From assembly GCF_020662345.1 (NCBI RefSeq), contig NZ_VMOA01000027.1:1-64000 (forward strand): 64,000 nucleotides of DNA. The letters are read 5' to 3'. Of the stretch, positions 33,294 to 41,169 are shown piece after piece. The stretch comes from Methylobacterium sp. W2. GTDB taxonomy: Bacteria; Pseudomonadota; Alphaproteobacteria; Rhizobiales; Beijerinckiaceae. Numbering within the stretch: position 1 is the stretch's first letter; the number at the start of each line of letters is the position of its first letter. The notes beneath the pieces were generated by a model. The model ran no database searches. It was not told where the DNA came from and worked only from the letters and a program-made list of their open reading frames with translations. The position numbers and the translations under genes were made by a program.

Positions 33294-34093
33294 TGATCTG
33301 AGCCTTTCCCCCTATTTGCTATAATCTGTGCTGTTCAGGGTGGCTTTGCAAGTATAGCGAGCGAAGGAGTGGCGTTGCCCTGCGGGCCGCGCTTTCGGCT
33401 GCGCCGGAACCACGCCACAGGCGCGTTTCCGCCATTCGGCTTCAATCGCTAACGCGAAGAGCGGCAGTGGATGGCCGTTCCGATGATGAGGCCCCGCTCG
33501 GGCGAGCCGGGCTTCTAGAGATATCCGGCCACAGTAGCAGCGGCGGGACCATGAGGGCGGGTCTCCGTTCTCGGCATCGACACCCTCGGCCGGGTAGCGC
33601 GTTGGGAAGCTCAAATCGCCAGTTGGCGAGAACGGTCATGTTGCTCAGCAGGTGATCGTCTCCAGCTTGCCAATGCCGGCGCTTCGAAGAGGATGAAGAT
33701 CGGGAAGCAACCACGTCTGCTCGTGGACCATGGACTGGCCGTGCCGTCGAAGGTCAGGGGCAGGTTGACCCGACCGACAGTTGTCCACCGTTCTCATGTC
33801 TGGCGCGGAGGCCGACCGCCACCAATATCATGTCCCTCTGATTTCCCTGTCAGCCACACCCACGGCGTCCTCGAATGGATTGGGTCTGACCGAAGACCGG
33901 CTGCGCCTCGCTCGGCTTCCCGCAACGGCCGTCGCCAGCTTTTTTCCGCCGCCTTCGGCTTTGCATCGCGAAGCAAAAAAGCCGTCGCCCTCCGCCTTCC
34001 ACTGCGTTGCAGCCCTACGGGTGCGGGGCCGCGTCCCCGGTCGCACGACCACCATCGAGGCCGCGATAGGCGCGGCCGGATGCGAAAAGGAAC
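33294..34093. other. 800-bp stretch without a supported gene
   Basis: The open frames on both strands have Arg/Ser/Pro-rich, family-less products, so none is called. A frame on the minus strand (33312-33614) is open but unconvincing. The last 150 bp are a possible leader for the DUF736 gene. They contain a hairpin-like pair of T6 and A6 runs near 33940-33980 and a GC-rich inverted region near 34020-34050. Confidence 0.45.
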
Positions 34094-34417
34094 ATGACAA
34101 TGGCGACCATCGGCACCTTCACCAAGAACGAAAACGGCGCGGGCTTCACCGGCGCGGTCAAGACCCTGACCCTCAACGTCAAGGCCAAGTTCGTCCCCAC
34201 CGAGGGCGAAAGCGAGCGCGGCCCTGACTTCCGCATCTTCGCAGGGGCCACCGAGTTCGGCGCGGCCTGGAAGAAGACCGCCCGCGAGACGCAGCGCGAA
34301 TATCTCTCCGTCAAGCTGGACGATCCGAGCTTCCCGGCACCGATCTACGCCAGCCTGGTCGAGGGCGAGGACGGCGAAGCCCATAACCTCATCTGGTCCC
34401 GCCGCAACGGCGACTGA
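34094..34417 (+). CDS. DUF736 family protein, copy 1
   Basis: 107 residues. [20 protein letters not shown] and the closing strand pair with [18 protein letters not shown] are diagnostic of DUF736, a small beta-rich protein found on conjugative elements. AGGAAC precedes the ATG. A second, divergent DUF736 gene is at 40830-41165. The role is unknown; single-strand DNA binding or anti-restriction has been supposed from its location in transfer regions. Confidence 0.85.
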   Translation: MTMATIGTFTKNENGAGFTGAVKTLTLNVKAKFVPTEGESERGPDFRIFAGATEFGAAWKKTARETQREYLSVKLDDPSFPAPIYASLVEGEDGEAHNLIWSRRNGD

Positions 34418-34434
34418 AGCCGGACAACTCCAGA

Positions 34435-34461
34435 AGCCCCGCTCGCCCGAGCGGGGCTTTG
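34435..34461 (+). terminator. Rho-independent terminator after DUF736
   Basis: AGCCCCGCTCG (34435-34445) and CGAGCGGGGCT (34448-34458) form an 11-bp perfect stem with a very tight loop, followed by TTTG. It lies 18 bp after the DUF736 stop and separates it from the convergent small gene. Confidence 0.75.
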
Positions 34462-34484
34462 TCATGATCGTCGCCACCCCTGCC

Positions 34485-34862
34485 TCAGTAGGCGAAGAAA
34501 GGATCGTTCTTTTGATGGGCGCGGCAGGTCTCGATTTTCGTCGACTTGGTCCAACGAGCGTCACGGGGCTTCTTTATGTCGGAGCGGACGAAGACATCAG
34601 CCATCTGGGTGATGACGCGCTTTTCGAGAACGATCTTGCGGCCAAGATTCTTCTCCGCTGAGGTTTGCGCCCGTTCGAAAGCAGCCTTTGCGGCCTTTTT
34701 GTCAGGAAACACGCCCCAGATCGTCGTATTGGTCAGGCGCGCAAGATCGTCGCCCCGATCGTACACATAAACGAGGCCTTCGATCTCCGCACATTCGACA
34801 AACTCTCTGTACTGCGACGGCGCGCCGACCTTGAAATCATAGGTTACGAGATAGTCCGCCAA
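34485..34862 (-). CDS. Small hypothetical protein, possibly ferredoxin-like (Cas2/SinR-like) fold
   Basis: 125 residues from a TTG start with GGGGAGG upstream. The opening YLVTYDFKVGAPSQYREF, then LTNTTIWGVFPDKKAAKAAF, has the strand-helix-strand rhythm seen in Cas2/SinR-like proteins. There the first strand ends in a YD or YDL motif. No neighbouring cas genes or repeats exist, so a CRISPR role is not suggested. It is convergent with DUF736 and its function is unknown. Confidence 0.55.
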   Translation of the reverse strand: MADYLVTYDFKVGAPSQYREFVECAEIEGLVYVYDRGDDLARLTNTTIWGVFPDKKAAKAAFERAQTSAEKNLGRKIVLEKRVITQMADVFVRSDIKKPRDARWTKSTKIETCRAHQKNDPFFAY

Positions 34863-34945
34863 AGTATTTACCTCCCCATATCGTCGCCTTGCATGTGGGT
34901 ATGCGCGTGCCCAAAGCCAACCTGCCGCCTGTCAGGCGATACGGC

Positions 34946-35252
34946 GATCAGGATGGACGGTTTTCAGGTTCTACGGCCTTGCACATCCCGATCGGATTTC
35001 CGTGCCCGGCGCCCGCAGGCGCTCATGCCGGGCGGGTCTGGCTAGGGGCGCTGCCCCCGCGCGGTGCAAGGGATCGCTGGCGCTCGTCCGGGCCGGTGTC
35101 CCCGGCCTTCCTCCACGTCGTTCCTCCGTTCCGTGCAGGCCGGGCGATCCCCCTCCGGCCCGGCCGCCCTTGCACCTTGCTACCCCGGTCTCGGCGACGG
35201 CCAGGGTTGCAGCGCAGCGCTGCGCTCCAACCCAGACCCACGGAGACAGATC
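34946..35252 (+). promoter_or_regulatory. Structured leader, copy 2 (before the DUF932 gene)
   Basis: This leader has the same ordered parts as 28389-28735. GATCAGGATG (34946-34955) pairs with CATCCCGATC (34984-34993), with one mismatch. The 38-bp shared block is at 35133-35170. The final hairpin (35204-35233) is closed by GGGTTG/CAACCC. The sixth pair is G-C here and T-A in copy 1, so pairing is kept despite base change. The start codon is 20 bp after the hairpin. Confidence 0.6.
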
Positions 35253-36095
35253 ATGTATCATCAACTCGCCACCCGGTTCGGCCGCAACAGCCACCAGATC
35301 AGCGGGCGCGAAGCCCTCGACAACGAAGCCCTTTACCGACACGTCCCGTCCGTGTTCGCCCGCGAGGCTCATGACAGCCGGTCGGACCGCTATGTGTACG
35401 TCCCCACCATCGAGATCGTGGAGGGGCTGCGCAAGGAAGGATGGTTTCCGTTCTTCGCCGTGCAGTCGGTGCCGCGCGACGGCAGCCGGCACAGCCACGC
35501 CAAGCATATGCTGCGCCTGCGCCGCGATGACGGCATCGGCAAGCCCGAGGCGGCGGAAGTCATCATCGTCAACAGCCATGACGGGACGTCGGCCTATCAG
35601 ATGTTCGCCGGAATGCTGCGCTTTGTCTGCACCAACAGCATGATCGCGGGCGAGCGCTTCGAGGAAGTCCGCGTCCCTCACAAGGGCGGCATACAGGATC
35701 AGATCATCGAGGGAGTCTATACGGTCGCCGAGGACTTCCCCCGCCTGATCGATGCGACGGAGACGATGAAGGAGACCCGCCTGTCGCAGGACGAGCGGCA
35801 CGTATTGGCCGAGGCCAGCCTTGTCGCCCGCTATGGCGAGGAGGAAAGCCCCGTTCGCCCCGATCAGATCATCGCCCCGCGCCGCCGCGAGGATGTCGGG
35901 CAAAGCCTGTGGAGCACGTTCAACGTCATTCAGGAGAACATGATACGCGGCGGGCTGGACGGTCGCCGCACCAATGCCGAGGGCCGTATCCGCCGCAGCC
36001 AGACCCGCCCCATCAACGGCATCGACCAGAATGTCGGGCTGAACCGTGCGCTGTGGACGCTGGCCGAAGGCATGCAGCGCCTGAAACGCGGATGA
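35253..36095 (+). CDS. DUF932 family protein
   Basis: 280 residues from ATG 35253 (CGGAGA upstream). Typical segments are NEALYRHVPSVFA, RYVYVPTIEIVEGLRKEGW, NSHDGTSAYQMFAGMLRFVC and the C-terminal RTNAEGRIRRSQTRPINGI. DUF932 proteins are common on plasmids, phages and ICEs. They are thought to be DNA-processing or anti-defence proteins of the recipient-entry phase, without a settled activity. It is single, ended by a strong terminator. Confidence 0.85.
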   Translation: MYHQLATRFGRNSHQISGREALDNEALYRHVPSVFAREAHDSRSDRYVYVPTIEIVEGLRKEGWFPFFAVQSVPRDGSRHSHAKHMLRLRRDDGIGKPEAAEVIIVNSHDGTSAYQMFAGMLRFVCTNSMIAGERFEEVRVPHKGGIQDQIIEGVYTVAEDFPRLIDATETMKETRLSQDERHVLAEASLVARYGEEESPVRPDQIIAPRRREDVGQSLWSTFNVIQENMIRGGLDGRRTNAEGRIRRSQTRPINGIDQNVGLNRALWTLAEGMQRLKRG

Positions 36096-36102
36096 TCGTA
36101 GA

Positions 36103-36135
36103 GCCGTGCAGCCGGGTTTCCGGTTGCACGGCTTT
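36103..36135 (+). terminator. Rho-independent terminator after DUF932
   Basis: GCCGTGCAGCCGG (36103-36115) pairs with CCGGTTGCACGGC (36120-36132) through 13 positions, one being G-U, around a GTTT loop. TTT follows. It lies 7 bp after the stop codon. Confidence 0.75.
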
Positions 36136-36310
36136 GCTCTTGCACGGCTATCCGATTTTCCGCCGATCCGTGGACCCGGATCGGCGGCGCAGCCGTGTCG
36201 ATGCCACGGCCGCCGCTCGCCGGGCTGCACCCGGCTCGCCAAAACACGTCCGCAATGTTAAGCAATGATTCACCAATATTGATCGCATTGCGCGATCTAC
36301 ATATCCCGTA

Positions 36311-36326
36311 ACTCTGGCTTCAGAGT
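36311..36326. promoter_or_regulatory. Inverted repeat upstream of the FseA-like gene
   Basis: ACTCTG (36311-36316) and CAGAGT (36321-36326) form a perfect 6-bp inverted repeat in the AT-rich promoter region 68 bp ahead of the FseA-like start. It could bind a dimeric regulator of excision. No regulator has been matched to it. Confidence 0.4.
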
Positions 36327-36394
36327 ATATCCAAAGTTGTGGACACTTCGTCTTTCCAGCGCTGATCCCATGCTGGAAGAAAAGAGGTGACGCC

Positions 36395-37187
36395 ATGCCG
36401 AGTTCCGATTGGCGCGCGCCGGCCGCCTATGGACATGCACACAGCATTCCTGCCGCCGGCTTCGCTTGGGAATATCTCCGTCGCGACGACGAGTATCGCC
36501 GCGACTTCCATCGCCTGAAGCAGAAACCCCGCCACGACACCCACGCGCAGACCGCCTTCACCAACCGATGGGGGTTGCGATTTCGCGGCGGACCCGGACC
36601 AGCCCGCCGATCGCGCATCTCTCTTCTGGACGCATGCGCTTCAGCCTGACGCCTTCTGGCTCCAGCCATCGAGCGATCCGCCCGACAACTTTGCCATGCC
36701 CATCGTGCTGCCGAGGCTTCCGGGCGTCGCGGCGCGATCGGCCGTCGATGGCACCTGGCACGGCCTCTGGCGCGGATCGGGCGGGGAGCATCGCTTCTGG
36801 CTCGCGAACGCTCCGCCCGAAGGTCCGACAAGCTTCGTCGTCATCCTGCCGCTCGACACCCTGTTCGAGTTACGCGCCGAAGCGGCGTTGCGCTTCTGGC
36901 TGGCGCTGGCCGGACGCCCGCCCGGCGACCGGCGGCACGACCTTCCATCGCAGACCCGCGACCGGCACATCCTGATTCTGCGCGCCCTCGACGCAAAGCT
37001 GGCCGGGGCCAGCTATCGCGTCATCGCCGAGGCGCTGCTCGGCTTTCGCGGTCGGTCGAAGAACGATTGGGAGGTCAGCCCCTTGAAGAACAAGGTCCGC
37101 CGCCTCGTTGCGGACGGCCTGTTCTACATGCGCGGCGGCTATCGCGAGCTGCTCCACTATCCCGTCCGGGTGCCACGCCGCCGCTGA
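36395..37187 (+). CDS. FseA-like excision activator (DUF6499 + DUF2285) interrupted by a +1 frameshift
   Basis: The first frame starts MPSSDWRAPAAYGHAHSI and reads through TNRWGLRF; left in frame it stops at 36649. The next frame continues AADPDQPADRASLFWTH, then FRGRSKNDWEVSPLKNKV and RGGYRELLHYPV to 37187, giving 263 residues in total. The switch maps to CGA-TTT-CGC at 36578-36586; skipping one base by a Phe-tRNA slip from TTT to TTC restores the frame. In ICEMlSymR7A the activator FseA is made by exactly such a +1 ribosomal frameshift between an N-terminal part and a DUF2285 part. The gene is followed by an RdfS-like HTH gene. A simple mutation remains possible. Confidence 0.75.
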
Positions 37188-37237
37188 GGAGCGGCGTGGC
37201 CTTGGCTTGAGCCGGCCCCTCCGGGGTGCCGGATCGT

Positions 37238-37291
37238 CACCCCTTTGATTCCGGCATCGGGTGCCGAGTTCGCACCCCCCTGATTCCGGCA
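37238..37291 (+). promoter_or_regulatory. 19-bp direct repeats upstream of the RdfS-like gene
   Basis: CACCCCTTTGATTCCGGCA (37238-37256) recurs as CACCCCCCTGATTCCGGCA (37273-37291), 35 bp apart, with two differences. They end 88 bp before the HTH start. Their position between the FseA-like gene and the RdfS-like gene makes them the best candidate for the activator's binding site. Confidence 0.5.
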
Positions 37292-37378
37292 CGCTGCAAG
37301 CCGCCGATCCTCCGCCACGGTTCGCCATAGCCCGCTGTCGCCCCCGACAGCCGCCGAACCCGACCCGGAGGCATTTCC

Positions 37379-37648
37379 ATGATCGACCCGAAGACGGGGC
37401 TGCCGCCCCGATTCCTGCGCACGCCCGATGCGGCCCGCTTTCTCGGCATCTCGCTACGAACGCTGGAGAAGCACCGCACCTACGGCACCGGCCCGACCTA
37501 TCGCAAGATCGGCGGGCGCGTTGTCTATGCGCTGGAGGACCTGCAAGCCTGGACGGCGGTCGCCGCCCGCAAATCCACCACCGACAAGGACGCCGAACGG
37601 GTCTTTCCGGCACGGCCTCTGACGCCCGCCGAACGGGGCGCACGCTGA
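37379..37648 (+). CDS. RdfS-like helix-turn-helix protein (excisionase candidate)
   Basis: 89 residues, CCGGAGG upstream. FLRTPDAARFLGISLRTLEK and YRKIGGRVVYALEDLQAW are the MerR/AlpA-like winged helix common to recombination directionality factors. In ICEMlSymR7A the factor RdfS sits in the same place, downstream of fseA and upstream of the transfer genes. It ends directly at the ATG of repA. An RDF role for excision is inferred from family and order. Confidence 0.72.
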   Translation: MIDPKTGLPPRFLRTPDAARFLGISLRTLEKHRTYGTGPTYRKIGGRVVYALEDLQAWTAVAARKSTTDKDAERVFPARPLTPAERGAR

Positions 37649-38800
37649 ATGTCGGGCGGTTCCTCCCCTGACGCCGGACGGCGTACGCAACGCCTTGCCG
37701 GCAGTGAACGGGCGCGGCTCGATCCCTTCGTCGTCGCGACGGGCGATGCCAGCCCGCGCGATCAACGCGACCTGATGGAGCGGCCGTTCTTCTCGCTATC
37801 GAAGACGCCGCGCACCAGACCCATCCTCTACAAGGCCGCCGACATCGAGGTGCAGGTGCTCGGTATGCCCGAGCACGGCATGGCGACCATCTGGGACGCC
37901 GACGTGCTGATCTGGGCGGCGAGCCAGATCGTCGAGGCCGAAAACCACGGCCTGCGCACGTCGCGCTTCTTCCGCTTCACGCCGTACCAGCTCCTGCGCG
38001 GTATCGGCCGCGATACCGGCAATCGCCAGTACCAGTTGCTGAAGGCCTCGCTGGCGAGGCTCCAGTCCACCGTCGTCGCCACCACCATCCGCAACGGTGT
38101 CCATTGGCGACGGCGGCAATTCTCCTGGATCAACGAGTGGGAGGAGATGACCACCCATGACGGCCGCGTCGAAGGCATGGAGTTCGTCCTGCCCGAATGG
38201 TTCTACAACGGCGTCGTCGATCGCTCGCTGGTCCTGACCATCGACCCGGATTACTTCCGCCTGACCGGCGGCATCGAACGCTGGCTCTATCGCGTCGCCC
38301 GCAAGCACGCCGGCCGTCAGGCCCATGGCTGGCTGTTCGAGATCGCCCATCTCCACGAAAAGTCCGGCAGCCTCGCGCGGATTTCCGACTTTGCGCTCGA
38401 CCTCCGGCGCATCGCCGCCCGCCAGCCGCTGCCCGGATACCGCCTCGACATCTGGCGTGAAGGACGGCGCGAACTCCTGCAAATCCGGCCCGTCGAACAA
38501 TTCACAGTGCCTGTGGATAAGGCTGTGGAAGCCATCGGTACATCAGGCGCAAACGGTATCGGTACATCAGGCGCAGCCCTATCGGCACATCAGGCGCACG
38601 GACCGCAGTTAAACCTTTGGCTCGAAACGCGGAATCCGACTGCTAACTTAGAGTCTAATAGAGAATCTAACTCTTTATCTTTGACGCGCGCGGGCGCGAA
38701 CCATGGTGCCGGTGCCGTCAATGGTGCCTCGAAACGTGGACTGGCTCAGGATTCCGCGAGCACGCGAACCATCATTCGCCCGAACCGGGGGCGGCCATGA
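37649..38800 (+). CDS. Replication initiator protein A (RepA-like)
   Basis: 383 residues. MERPFFSLSKTPRTRPILYK, MATIWDADVLIWAASQI and RFTPYQLLRGIGRDTG are the N-terminal winged-helix features of the replication-initiator-A family found on ICEs and plasmids. The second domain contains IERWLYRVARKHAGRQAHGW. The C-terminal ~95 residues are low-complexity, because the DNA there carries a DnaA box, iteron-like repeats and an AT-rich stretch. Its stop overlaps the parA start by 4 bases. Autonomous replication of the excised element is inferred. Confidence 0.82.
   Translation: MSGGSSPDAGRRTQRLAGSERARLDPFVVATGDASPRDQRDLMERPFFSLSKTPRTRPILYKAADIEVQVLGMPEHGMATIWDADVLIWAASQIVEAENHGLRTSRFFRFTPYQLLRGIGRDTGNRQYQLLKASLARLQSTVVATTIRNGVHWRRRQFSWINEWEEMTTHDGRVEGMEFVLPEWFYNGVVDRSLVLTIDPDYFRLTGGIERWLYRVARKHAGRQAHGWLFEIAHLHEKSGSLARISDFALDLRRIAARQPLPGYRLDIWREGRRELLQIRPVEQFTVPVDKAVEAIGTSGANGIGTSGAALSAHQAHGPQLNLWLETRNPTANLESNRESNSLSLTRAGANHGAGAVNGASKRGLAQDSASTRTIIRPNRGRP
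38512..38688 (+). other. Candidate replication origin inside the repA 3' end
   Basis: A perfect DnaA box (TTATCCACA on the minus strand, 38512-38520) is followed by three direct repeats of ATCGGTACATCAGGCGCA. They start at 38534, 38558 and 38581 (steps of 24 and 23 bp); the third copy has one change. An AT-rich tract at about 38636-38688 comes next in an otherwise GC-rich gene. Box, iterons and AT-rich DNA in this order are the standard parts of an iteron origin. Confidence 0.65.
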
Positions 38801-39450
38801 TCGTCGCCTTGCTCAATCAGAAGGGCGGTGTCGGCAAGACGACGCTGGCCCTGCATCTCGCCGGCGAATGGGCGAGGACTGGCAGCCGTGTCACGCTGAT
38901 CGACGCGGACCCGCAAGGCTCTGCGCTGGACTGGTCGCAGCAGCGGGCGCGTGAGGGTTGCCCACGGCTGTTCGGCACCGTCGGCCTGGCCCGCGATACG
39001 CTGCACAGGGAAGCGCCCGAGCTGGCCCGCGACATCGATCATATCGTCATCGACGGCCCGCCGCGCGTCGCCGGCCTGATGCGCTCGGCACTACTCGCTG
39101 CCGACCTGGTGCTGATCCCGGTGCAGCCGTCGCCGTTCGACGGCTGGGCCTCCGCCGAGATGCTGGCGCTGCTGACGGAAGCCCGCATCTACCGGCCCGA
39201 GCTGGCCGCTCGGTTCGTGCTCAACCGTTGCGGTGCGCGCACCGTCATCGCCCGCGAGACGGCCGAGACGCTGGCCGATCACGATCCGCCCTTGCTCGCC
39301 GCTACCATCGGCCAGCGCGTCGTCTTCGCCGATGCCGCGCAGTCAGGCCGGCTGGCATCGGAGATCGACGCCGACAGTCCGGCCGCGCGCGAGATCGCCG
39401 CGCTGGCCGCCGAGATCGGCCGCCTCAACATCGGAAGGATCGCGCCATGA
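38797..39450 (+). CDS. parA: ParA-family partition ATPase
   Basis: 217 residues. The deviant Walker A KGGVGKTT (9-16) with both Lys residues is at the N-terminus, followed by LIDADPQGSALDWS and HIVIDGPPRVAGLMR. This is the small ParA/Soj-like type without an N-terminal DNA-binding domain. ATGA overlaps tie it to repA before and the small ribbon-helix protein after. That next gene may supply the centromere-binding partner. Confidence 0.87.
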   Translation: MIVALLNQKGGVGKTTLALHLAGEWARTGSRVTLIDADPQGSALDWSQQRAREGCPRLFGTVGLARDTLHREAPELARDIDHIVIDGPPRVAGLMRSALLAADLVLIPVQPSPFDGWASAEMLALLTEARIYRPELAARFVLNRCGARTVIARETAETLADHDPPLLAATIGQRVVFADAAQSGRLASEIDADSPAAREIAALAAEIGRLNIGRIAP

Positions 39451-39701
39451 GCGAGCGATCCCCGAAACGCGGCTTCGCGGCGCGTCCCGCCGATCCCGAA
39501 AGCTGGATCAAGGCGACCGAAACGCCACCGGCCCGCACCGGCGATGCCGCTGCGTTCACCGCCCGGCTGACGATCGACATCACGCCGGAGCTGCGCGGCC
39601 GGATCAAGATCGTCGCCTTCCAGCGCGGCGTCACCGTCGCCGACATGCTGCGCGATCTGCTCGCGCGCGAATTCCCCGCCACCGAAGGAGATACCCCATG
39701 A
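39447..39701 (+). CDS. Small ribbon-helix-helix-like protein, possible ParA partner
   Basis: 84 residues from ATG 39447, which overlaps the parA stop. The N-terminal half is polar and disordered-looking. The second half AFTARLTIDITPELRGRIKI, then AFQRGVTVADMLRDLLAREF, has the strand-helix-helix pattern of RHH DNA-binding proteins. Its position directly after parA suggests a ParG/ParB-like adaptor. It is overlapped by the next gene by 4 bases. Confidence 0.7.
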   Translation: MSERSPKRGFAARPADPESWIKATETPPARTGDAAAFTARLTIDITPELRGRIKIVAFQRGVTVADMLRDLLAREFPATEGDTP

Positions 39702-40219
39702 CCGGCAACGCGGCTCCCCGCGTGCGCGGCGGCCCCGTGCCGTCAGCGCTTCAGTCCGACGAACTGACCCATGTCGAGCTGACGCATATCGAGAAGAAGA
39801 TCGAGCACTGGGTTCGCTTCGGTCCGCTCGCGGCAGAAACCGTCATCGACCGGCGGCGGCGCATCTTCGCATTCCGGCCCGGTGCGATCTTCGCCTTCGT
39901 CCGCTGGGCGTCCAACGACTTCGGCACGATCATCTCGCGCATCGACATCGTGCGCGCCGTGGAGCCGCACGAACCCTATCAGACGCTGCCCTTCGTGCGG
40001 CCCGGCGGCGACATCCTGCTCAAGATCGACGGCTGGCCGAAGGTCGAACAGGTGCTCCGCCACATCGACGCCATCCAGGCGATCGGCATCGATCCGGAGG
40101 ATGTTTCGCCCGACCATTGGCGCCACGTCCACAACCGGCTCACCGCCGGTTACGAGCCGCGCGCCTACAGCGCCGACCAGCACCGGGCGTTCCTTCTGCG
40201 CCGGAGCGTCGCGCCATGA
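39698..40219 (+). CDS. DUF2840 family protein
   Basis: 173 residues, GAAGGAG ribosome site. LTHVELTHIEKKIEHWVRFG, FVRWASNDFGTIISRIDIV and LLKIDGWPKVEQVL are recognisable DUF2840 segments. The family is found almost only on alphaproteobacterial conjugative elements, between parA and the traF peptidase. Function is unknown. Overlaps of 4 bases on both sides show translational coupling in this operon. Confidence 0.82.
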   Translation: MTGNAAPRVRGGPVPSALQSDELTHVELTHIEKKIEHWVRFGPLAAETVIDRRRRIFAFRPGAIFAFVRWASNDFGTIISRIDIVRAVEPHEPYQTLPFVRPGGDILLKIDGWPKVEQVLRHIDAIQAIGIDPEDVSPDHWRHVHNRLTAGYEPRAYSADQHRAFLLRRSVAP

Positions 40220-40761
40220 CCCGCTTCGGTTATGTGATGGTGACGTACTTTTCGATCATGGGCGTCGCCATCGCGTCCTTTATCCCGACGCCGACCCGAC
40301 TGGTCTGGAACGTCTCCGCCAGCGCGCCGATCGGCCTCTACGCCATCGATCCGCCCGAAGACCTGACCGTCACCGATCTGGTCGCGATCGATCCGCCCGA
40401 GCCGCTCGCCGACTTCATGGTGGAGCGCGGCTATATCGGCCGCGGTGTACCGCTCTTGAAGCGCGTCATGGGGCTGCCAAAGCAAGAGGTCTGCCGAATC
40501 CGCCGCACGATCACGGTCGATGGCGTCGAGCTTGGCGCGGCGCTCGACCGCGACCGCTCGGGCCGCGACCTGCCGGTCTGGCAGGGCTGCCGCCGCATCG
40601 CCGGGGACGAGATCTTCCTGATGAACCGGCAAGTCCGCGACAGCCTCGACGGTCGTTACTTCGGTCCGATCCCGATCAGCACCGTCATCGGCCGCGCGAC
40701 GCCGATCTACACCGACGAGGCCGGCGATGGTCGCTTCGTCTGGCGCGCCGCGACGCGCTGA
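40216..40761 (+). CDS. traF: TraF-type S26 signal peptidase
   Basis: 181 residues with an N-terminal membrane anchor (MVTYFSIMGVAIASFIP). The S26 catalytic Ser lies in SASAPIGLYAI (SxPxG type) and the general-base Lys in LLKRVMGLPKQEV. TraF-like peptidases mature and cyclise the pilin TrbC of RP4-like systems, and a trbC gene is present at 54877. It is the last of the overlapping repA-parA-DUF2840-traF series. Confidence 0.87.
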   Translation: MTRFGYVMVTYFSIMGVAIASFIPTPTRLVWNVSASAPIGLYAIDPPEDLTVTDLVAIDPPEPLADFMVERGYIGRGVPLLKRVMGLPKQEVCRIRRTITVDGVELGAALDRDRSGRDLPVWQGCRRIAGDEIFLMNRQVRDSLDGRYFGPIPISTVIGRATPIYTDEAGDGRFVWRAATR

Positions 40762-40829
40762 CCGCCACGTTTCCGGCGGGCGCGCTGCTCGCTGGCTTCC
40801 ACCCAACCCCCAGCATCGAGGAGACTTCC

Positions 40830-41165
40830 ATGCCGCAGATAGGCCAATTCACGCGCGAGACGACGGGCTTCGTCGGGCGCATCCATACGTTCACACTCTT
40901 CCGCGAACTCACCATCGTCGCGGCCGAGCCGTCCGATGCCGAGAACGCGCCGGACTATCGCATCCACCACGGCGGCGACGACGGGCCGGAGATCGGCGCG
41001 GGCTGGAAACGTACCGGCGAACGCGCGGGCGAATACATCTCGCTGCTGATCGACGATCCCGCCTTGCCGCAACCGATCCGCGCCAACCTGTTCCGCGATG
41101 ACGACGGCGGAGCTGCCTGGTCGCTGCACTGGACGCGACCCGTCAAGCGCGGCGAGCGGGAGTGA
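40830..41165 (+). CDS. DUF736 family protein, copy 2
   Basis: 111 residues from ATG 40830 (GAGGAG upstream). QIGQFTRETTGFVGRIHTFT and PDYRIHHGGDDGPEIGAGWK are DUF736 hallmarks, but the sequence is clearly diverged from copy 1 at 34094. This copy is part of the transfer backbone between traF and the transglycosylase, while the other lies in the cargo arm. The role is unknown. Confidence 0.85.
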   Translation: MPQIGQFTRETTGFVGRIHTFTLFRELTIVAAEPSDAENAPDYRIHHGGDDGPEIGAGWKRTGERAGEYISLLIDDPALPQPIRANLFRDDDGGAAWSLHWTRPVKRGERE

Positions 41166-41169
41166 TCCC

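Noticed and set aside
33312..33614. 100-codon minus-strand frame in the 800-bp gap
   Set aside because: No domain pattern, no good ribosome site and an overlapping second open frame of the same quality.
34485..34862. Possible CRISPR-associated Cas2
   Set aside because: No repeat array, no Cas1 and no other cas gene; only a loose fold resemblance.
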